DNA from: an uncultured Anaerolineae bacterium
GTDB taxonomy: Bacteria > Chloroflexota > Anaerolineae > Anaerolineales > Villigracilaceae
Length of the DNA stretch: 43,826 bases
Direction of reading: 5' to 3'
Assembly (NCBI GenBank): GCA_903838415.1
Contig: CAILYI010000306.1
Span: 1-43,826, forward strand
The position numbers were made by a program, and so were the translations under genes. Under the pieces are notes generated by a model. The model searched no databases and was not told the DNA's origin. It was given only the letters and a program-made list of their open reading frames with translations. This document shows, one piece after another, positions 40,100 to 43,826 of this stretch. The first letter of the stretch is position 1. Each line of letters begins with the position of its first letter.

Positions 40100-41290
40100 T
40101 TAATGTTGCGCCGCAGGCTGGGGCGCTTCCACTGCCAAACGCTGCCGGCGGGTGGATGCGCGCAGAATTTCCAGCGTAATCCAGCCCAACAACACGTTCG
40201 AGAAAAACAATCCAAAACAGTACGGCCAAAAACCGGCGTTTTTCAACAGGGAATGGACAACAGCAGTCACAACCAGAAGCGCAAAGGCGACAGGCGTCAA
40301 AAACTTCCAGTTGAAAGCCAGCATATGGTCAATACGAATACGTGGGACAGTGTATTTGACCCACATAATCAGCCAGTAACCAAACATCGCCTTGGCCACA
40401 AAGTAGAACACGCCCAACAACGGATATTGGCTCGCCCAGGGTCCGTGCCAGCCACCGAAAAATAGCACCGACAGGAAACCGCCGAAAGTAAAGGCGTGCA
40501 GCAATTCACCCGCGTAGAATAAACCGAATTTCATCCCGGTGTATTCGATGTGGTAACCCGAAACGATTTCCGATTCGCCTTCGTTCAGATCGAACGGCGA
40601 ACGTCCGAGCTCGGCAATGGCAGAAATCAGGAACAGTACCGCTCCCAGCGGAGAGAGCCAGAAGAACCAGCGTCCGCCCGCCTGCGCTTCGGTGATGACT
40701 TTCAGGCTGAGTGACCCGGCCAATATGGTTGGGATCAACAGCGCCACCACCATCGGGATTTCGAAGGAAATCATCGCGGCCACCTGGCGAAAAGCGCCCA
40801 GCAAAGCATATTTATTATTCGATGACCAACCCGCCATGATGATGGAAAGTGTGCCGAGCGCGCCAGCCGCCACCAGGTAAAGCAGCGCCACGTTCAAATC
40901 GACGCCATAAATGGTGGAAGCCAGGGGCACAACCGCCCACAGGAAAATCACCGAACCGAGCGAGATAATCGGGGCCATGTTGTAGACCACTTTATCTGCG
41001 CCATCCGGCGTGATATCTTCCTTGATAATCAGCTTGATGATGTCCGGAAAAGGCTGGAACAGGCCGTAAGGCCCCACGCGGTTCGGGCCGAGGCGGCCTT
41101 GAAAACGGGCCACCACTTTCCGCTCCACCCACACCAGCATAATATCCAACACCATCGCCCCGGTAATCAGCAGGAGGATGCCCAACAGGCTGGAAATCAC
41201 ATTTGCCGCCGCGCCGGATAACCCCCAGCCGGTCAACAGCAGCATCAACCCATCGTATACAACTTTAATTGGATCTGTCCAAAAGCTCAT
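40100..41290 (-). CDS. nuoH: NADH-quinone oxidoreductase subunit H
   Basis: 396 residues, about nine helices. The subunit that forms the quinone chamber with NuoB/NuoD. Signature segments: 'WVERKVVARFQGRLGPNRVGPYGLFQPFPDIIKLIIKED', 'AELGRSPFDLNEGESEIVSGYHIEYTGMKFGLFYAGE' with the acidic residues of the quinone end, and 'RIRIDHMLAFNWKFLTPVAF'. A GAGGAG site precedes the ATG. A hairpin lies between it and nuoA. A C-terminal extension (about 360-396) is basic and then Pro/Ala-rich. Confidence 0.96.
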   Translation of the reverse strand: MSFWTDPIKVVYDGLMLLLTGWGLSGAAANVISSLLGILLLITGAMVLDIMLVWVERKVVARFQGRLGPNRVGPYGLFQPFPDIIKLIIKEDITPDGADKVVYNMAPIISLGSVIFLWAVVPLASTIYGVDLNVALLYLVAAGALGTLSIIMAGWSSNNKYALLGAFRQVAAMISFEIPMVVALLIPTILAGSLSLKVITEAQAGGRWFFWLSPLGAVLFLISAIAELGRSPFDLNEGESEIVSGYHIEYTGMKFGLFYAGELLHAFTFGGFLSVLFFGGWHGPWASQYPLLGVFYFVAKAMFGYWLIMWVKYTVPRIRIDHMLAFNWKFLTPVAFALLVVTAVVHSLLKNAGFWPYCFGLFFSNVLLGWITLEILRASTRRQRLAVEAPQPAAQH

Positions 41291-41316
41291 GGATTACTCC
41301 TCATAATTAACAACTA

Positions 41317-41349
41317 AAAGGCTGAAAGGAAAATTTCCAGTCAGCCTTT
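41317..41349 (-). terminator. Hairpin between nuoA and nuoH
   Basis: AAAGGCTGA (41317-41325) pairs with TCAGCCTTT (41341-41349), with a nested GGAAAATTTCC. The T-run after it is short, so it may be a partial terminator that lowers read-through from nuoA into nuoH, or a processing site. Confidence 0.6.
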
Positions 41350-41366
41350 CAATGTTGGTTTGGACA

Positions 41367-41723
41367 TTAAACCCATTCAATCATCCCTTTGCGCCAGGCA
41401 AACGACAACCCTGCGATCAGGATGAGAATGAAAAGGACGCCCTCCGCCACGGCAAAAAACGGCAGCGCATTAATCGCCAGCGCCCACGGAAACAAGAACA
41501 CGGTTTCAACATCAAAAATCAGGAAAATCAGCGCAAAAACATAATACTGCGCCTTAAACTGCACCCAACTATCCCCCACTGTCTCAATACCACACTCATA
41601 AGTGCTTTGCTTAATGGGATTGGGCTTCTTTGGGGCAACCAGTGCTGAAAAAGCAATTGGAATAATCGGGATGATAATCCCGACAAGAAGGAAAAGACCT
41701 ATATACAACCAGGGACTCTGCAT
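41367..41723 (-). CDS. nuoA: NADH-quinone oxidoreductase subunit A
   Basis: 118 residues, the normal short length. The ATG at 41723 is chosen because AAGGAG lies five bases upstream; the frame is open further but without a ribosome site. Three membrane helices, with the conserved YECGIETVGDSWVQFKAQYY and FLIFDVETVFLFPWA. It is first in the nuo cluster, but the usual next genes nuoB, nuoC and nuoD are absent and nuoH follows. Confidence 0.95.
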   Translation of the reverse strand: MQSPWLYIGLFLLVGIIIPIIPIAFSALVAPKKPNPIKQSTYECGIETVGDSWVQFKAQYYVFALIFLIFDVETVFLFPWALAINALPFFAVAEGVLFILILIAGLSFAWRKGMIEWV

Positions 41724-41771
41724 AGAAACTCCTTCGGCGATTGGGGCATTTGTCACAAAATAGCCTTCGAC

Positions 41772-41777
41772 ATTCTA
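41772..41777 (-). promoter_or_regulatory. Possible -10 box of nuoA
   Basis: Minus strand TAGAAT, with TTTTCA 17 bases upstream (four of six matches). It would give a leader of about 40 bases. Confidence 0.4.
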
Positions 41778-41947
41778 TCACAGCGGTGGGGCGCTGAAAA
41801 CTTACCCTTGTAAGGAATTGACATGATATTTGTCACGTATTCAAGCCACTTATAAATGGAGTTCCTACCAGTCAATCCGAATTATATGGCGGACCAAAAC
41901 CATCTCCACCCGTCACCGCATCACCGCTAAATAAAACGGACCTGCCC

Positions 41948-42661
41948 TCAGCCTCGCAGCCGTTGCCACAGCCACTTCAAGACTCCTTCCAAAAACGGAA
42001 GTCCCAGCACCGAGCTGATAAATGTCCCCGCAACCCCCAGCCAGCGCGCCAGATTGGCCCTCAAGCCCAAAAAAGACGTCGACTCAATCTCGATCATCTG
42101 CGCGGAGAGCGCCTGTCGGCTCTCCAAACCAGTCACTTTGGGGACAAAATGCAAATAGAACCAGACTGTCCCCTTATATTTGCCGACTTCGGACGGAAGA
42201 ATGCTCCAGTAAAAGGTGACTTTTTGGCGCGGCAAAAGCGTCTCGCTGACGAGGTCGCCGGGGCGCACATCCACACCAGCCATATCGAGGCGGGCTTCAG
42301 CCAGCACATTATGTGTCTCATAAACATTGGGAATGCTGATGACCGCGCCCTGGATGATATTTCCCTGAATTTCAGCCGTCGGGGTCAAATTACCGCTTTC
42401 GTCCAATTCAAGCGTAAGGCGCACCACGTCCGAATCCCCGGCGCGGATTGCGGCGGGATATTCCAGCACCAGCAGGCGTGTTTCGGGCACGGCTGGCGGA
42501 AGCTGGAGCGACTGAGCTTCCGTCGGGACGGCAATTCGCGTTGCCAGCGCCGCTGCCGGCCGTTGTGGCGCGCTGGAGCCAAGTCCGCAGGCCAGCTGCA
42601 GGCTGAGTAAAAGCGCGAAAACGGAGAAAACCAACAGGGCGGGTTGCCGGGATTTATTCAT
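41948..42661 (-). CDS. Secreted, possibly lipid-anchored protein of unknown function
   Basis: 237 residues from the ATG at 42661, chosen because it places MNKSRQPALLVFSVFALLLSL directly at the start as a signal. A Cys (LQLACG) follows, but the -3 residue is Gln, so the lipobox is imperfect. A long beta-rich middle (about 60-200) reads 'YPAAIRAGDSDVVRLTLELDE...VSETLLPRQKVTFYWSILPSEVGKYKGTVWFYLHF', like an immunoglobulin- or CARDB-like fold. A C-terminal hydrophobic helix (about 213-230) could be a second anchor. The protein would face outside. It follows an 80-residue membrane protein, which looks like a partner. Confidence 0.6.
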   Translation of the reverse strand: MNKSRQPALLVFSVFALLLSLQLACGLGSSAPQRPAAALATRIAVPTEAQSLQLPPAVPETRLLVLEYPAAIRAGDSDVVRLTLELDESGNLTPTAEIQGNIIQGAVISIPNVYETHNVLAEARLDMAGVDVRPGDLVSETLLPRQKVTFYWSILPSEVGKYKGTVWFYLHFVPKVTGLESRQALSAQMIEIESTSFLGLRANLARWLGVAGTFISSVLGLPFLEGVLKWLWQRLRG

Positions 42662-42751
42662 CAGGTAAATTTGAACTGCTAATCGGTCACAAAGGTGGCG
42701 GGGAGTCTCATCCAAACCGGTTTAGCGGTCAGCTGCCTTGCATGCGGCAGC

Positions 42752-42994
42752 TCAAGAAGACGGTTCCATCCATAACACGCAGCGGTCCGCATTGGAAATA
42801 ACGCGAAACGCTGCGATGGAATACTCAAGCTGCGGGGGCACAAAGCTCTCGGGTGTGGGCAACTGCATTTCCGTCGGCTGGATTTTTTGGCGGCGAACAA
42901 TGCGCGCGCCCGGCAAAAAGCTCCAGGCCAGCGCGGCCAGCGAAATCGCCAACATCACCACCGCAAAAACAAGCCGCCACCTGCGTTTACTCAT
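42752..42994 (-). CDS. 80-residue single-span membrane protein of unknown function
   Basis: Start at the ATG 42994 (MSKRRWR), since the frame before it is only nine residues of unlikely sequence. One helix (about 8-27, LVFAVVMLAISLAALAWSFLP) after basic residues anchors the protein with the C-terminus outside. The tail reads 'PTEMQLPTPESFVPPQLEYSIAAF'. It is 90 bases upstream of the secreted protein gene on the same strand. The ribosome site is weak. I do not recognise the family. Confidence 0.45.
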   Translation of the reverse strand: MSKRRWRLVFAVVMLAISLAALAWSFLPGARIVRRQKIQPTEMQLPTPESFVPPQLEYSIAAFRVISNADRCVLWMEPSS

Positions 42995-43021
42995 GCGCTG
43001 ATTATACCTGTGCAGTCCCAC

Positions 43022-43052
43022 AAAAAAACCTCCGGCCTTGAAGCGCCGGAGG
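43022..43052 (-). terminator. Terminator of the ABC ATPase gene
   Basis: CCTCCGGC (43029-43036) pairs with GCCGGAGG (43045-43052), followed on the minus strand by T7. It begins eight bases after the stop codon. Confidence 0.88.
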
Positions 43053-43060
43053 GAGAAGTT

Positions 43061-43826
43061 CTACATCAACCAACAAGAATTGGACGGAAAACTGATCAGC
43101 ACATCATCACCGGCGCGCGGCAAAACCATGTTGTGCTCGTTGAACAAATCTGCTGAAAGCGAGGTGCCGCCCAAGTCAACCCGCAAGCGGACGACCGCGC
43201 CGAGGAACATGACGGATTCGACACGTCCCTTGAGCGAATTGCGGCCTTCCCCGGCGCCGAGCTGCACTTCCTCGGGACGGATTGCCAGCCTGGGGTTTTC
43301 GGCCAGCATCCTTTCGGAGGCATGGTCAAATTTGACAGGTTGTCCGGCCAGTTTGCAGGCGCCTTTCGCCTGATCGACATCCGTCACCGGCAGCAGGTTC
43401 AATTGACCGACAAATTGAGCCACAAATTCAGTGGATGGGTAGTTGTAAATTTGGGGCGGCGTGCCGACCTGTTCGATGCGGCCCTGGCTCATCACCACCA
43501 CCCGGTCCGAAAGCGACAGGGCTTCCTCCTGATCGTGCGTAACATAGACTGTGGTAATGCCCATCGTCTGCTGGATGCGGCGGATTTCCATGCGCAACTC
43601 CACGCGGATTTTGGCATCCAGCGCCGAAAGCGGCTCATCGAGCAGCAAAACGCGCGGACTGATTGCGAGGGCGCGCGCCAGAGCGATGCGCTGCTGCTGT
43701 CCTCCCGAAAGCTGGTGGGGAAAGCGCTCGGCCGCATCCTGCAGGCGCACCATTTCGAGCACGCGATCAACCCTTTTTTCGATCTCCTTTTTCGGCATCT
43801 TCTTCATCAGAAGACCAAAGGCAATA
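43061..43826 (-). CDS. ABC transporter ATPase, MOI/CUT1-type (partial, 5' end outside window)
   Basis: The frame runs off the right edge; the last 254 residues are visible. The Walker A lies outside. Present are the signature LSGGQQQRIALARALA, Walker B LLLDEPLSALDAKI, the switch His in VYVTHDQEEALSLSDRVVVM, then a TOBE-type domain ('NPRLAIRPEEVQLG...GRVESVMFLGAVVRLRVDLGG'). The segment 'RIEQVGTPPQIYNYPSTEFVAQFVG' is typical of importers for polyamines, iron(III), sulfate/thiosulfate or sugars. The permease genes are not in view, so the substrate is open. It ends in a clear terminator and is not coupled to the genes downstream. Confidence 0.88.
   Translation of the reverse strand, partial: IAFGLLMKKMPKKEIEKRVDRVLEMVRLQDAAERFPHQLSGGQQQRIALARALAISPRVLLLDEPLSALDAKIRVELRMEIRRIQQTMGITTVYVTHDQEEALSLSDRVVVMSQGRIEQVGTPPQIYNYPSTEFVAQFVGQLNLLPVTDVDQAKGACKLAGQPVKFDHASERMLAENPRLAIRPEEVQLGAGEGRNSLKGRVESVMFLGAVVRLRVDLGGTSLSADLFNEHNMVLPRAGDDVLISFPSNSCWLM

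Overview
The window looks like a chromosomal segment of a member of the Chloroflexota, most likely an Anaerolineae-type organism. The reasons are a nuo operon with two nuoM genes, a fused b/delta ATP synthase subunit, an archaeal/eukaryotic-type ProRS, a multidomain DHH-CBS-tRNA nucleotidyltransferase, and a STAND ATPase with an Ala/Gln/Thr-rich stalk and WD40 repeats. This is judged from gene content only; there is no rRNA in the window. No tRNA, rRNA, CRISPR array, phage or transposase was recognised.

Positions 1-9494 are an accessory region. It holds the end of an SH3b protein, a small lipoprotein, a GbsR/MarR-like regulator with a clear promoter and operator palindrome, and an NAD(P)-binding SDR. 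Next come two tightly packed genes on the minus strand: a CHAT protease-SIR2 NADase fusion, then a membrane-anchored nSTAND ATPase with a seven-repeat WD40 domain. These two form the best candidate here for an undescribed sensing, defence or cell-death system. A divergent haem-binding protein follows, and then an 819-base gene-free stretch with an alternating 21-bp tandem array.

Positions 9495-16037 hold carbohydrate and small accessory genes: a GH51 arabinofuranosidase downstream of a D-lyxose isomerase, a UroD-like protein, a 64-residue protein, an EVE-domain protein preceded by a frameshifted zinc-motif gene, HisN-like phosphatase and a DUF2726/zinc-finger protein.

Positions 16064-24922 are mostly RNA and information genes: the DHH-CBS-tRNA nucleotidyltransferase, a MazG-like protein, a LOG-like protein, proS, a HEAT-repeat protein, rpsO and pnp. 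They are followed by tandem MFS transporters (24994-27441) and a minus-strand murE-SRPBCC-GNAT operon.

Positions 30111-41723 are bioenergetic. The F0 operon atpI-B-E-F/H encodes membrane and stalk parts only; no F1 gene is present. Next to it, nuoA and nuoHJKLMMN encode only the membrane arm of complex I, with no nuoB, C, D, E, F, G or I. So the membrane sectors of two coupled machines lie side by side while their catalytic partners must be encoded elsewhere. NuoL has an extended C-terminal amphipathic helix, matching the known four-pump (2M) complex I class, but one NuoM lacks the TM7 lysine. The right edge carries two small membrane-associated proteins and a partial ABC ATPase.

A recurring regulatory pattern is a -10 box exactly 6 (or 8) bases before a start codon with no Shine-Dalgarno sequence. 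This predicts leaderless mRNAs for several genes.
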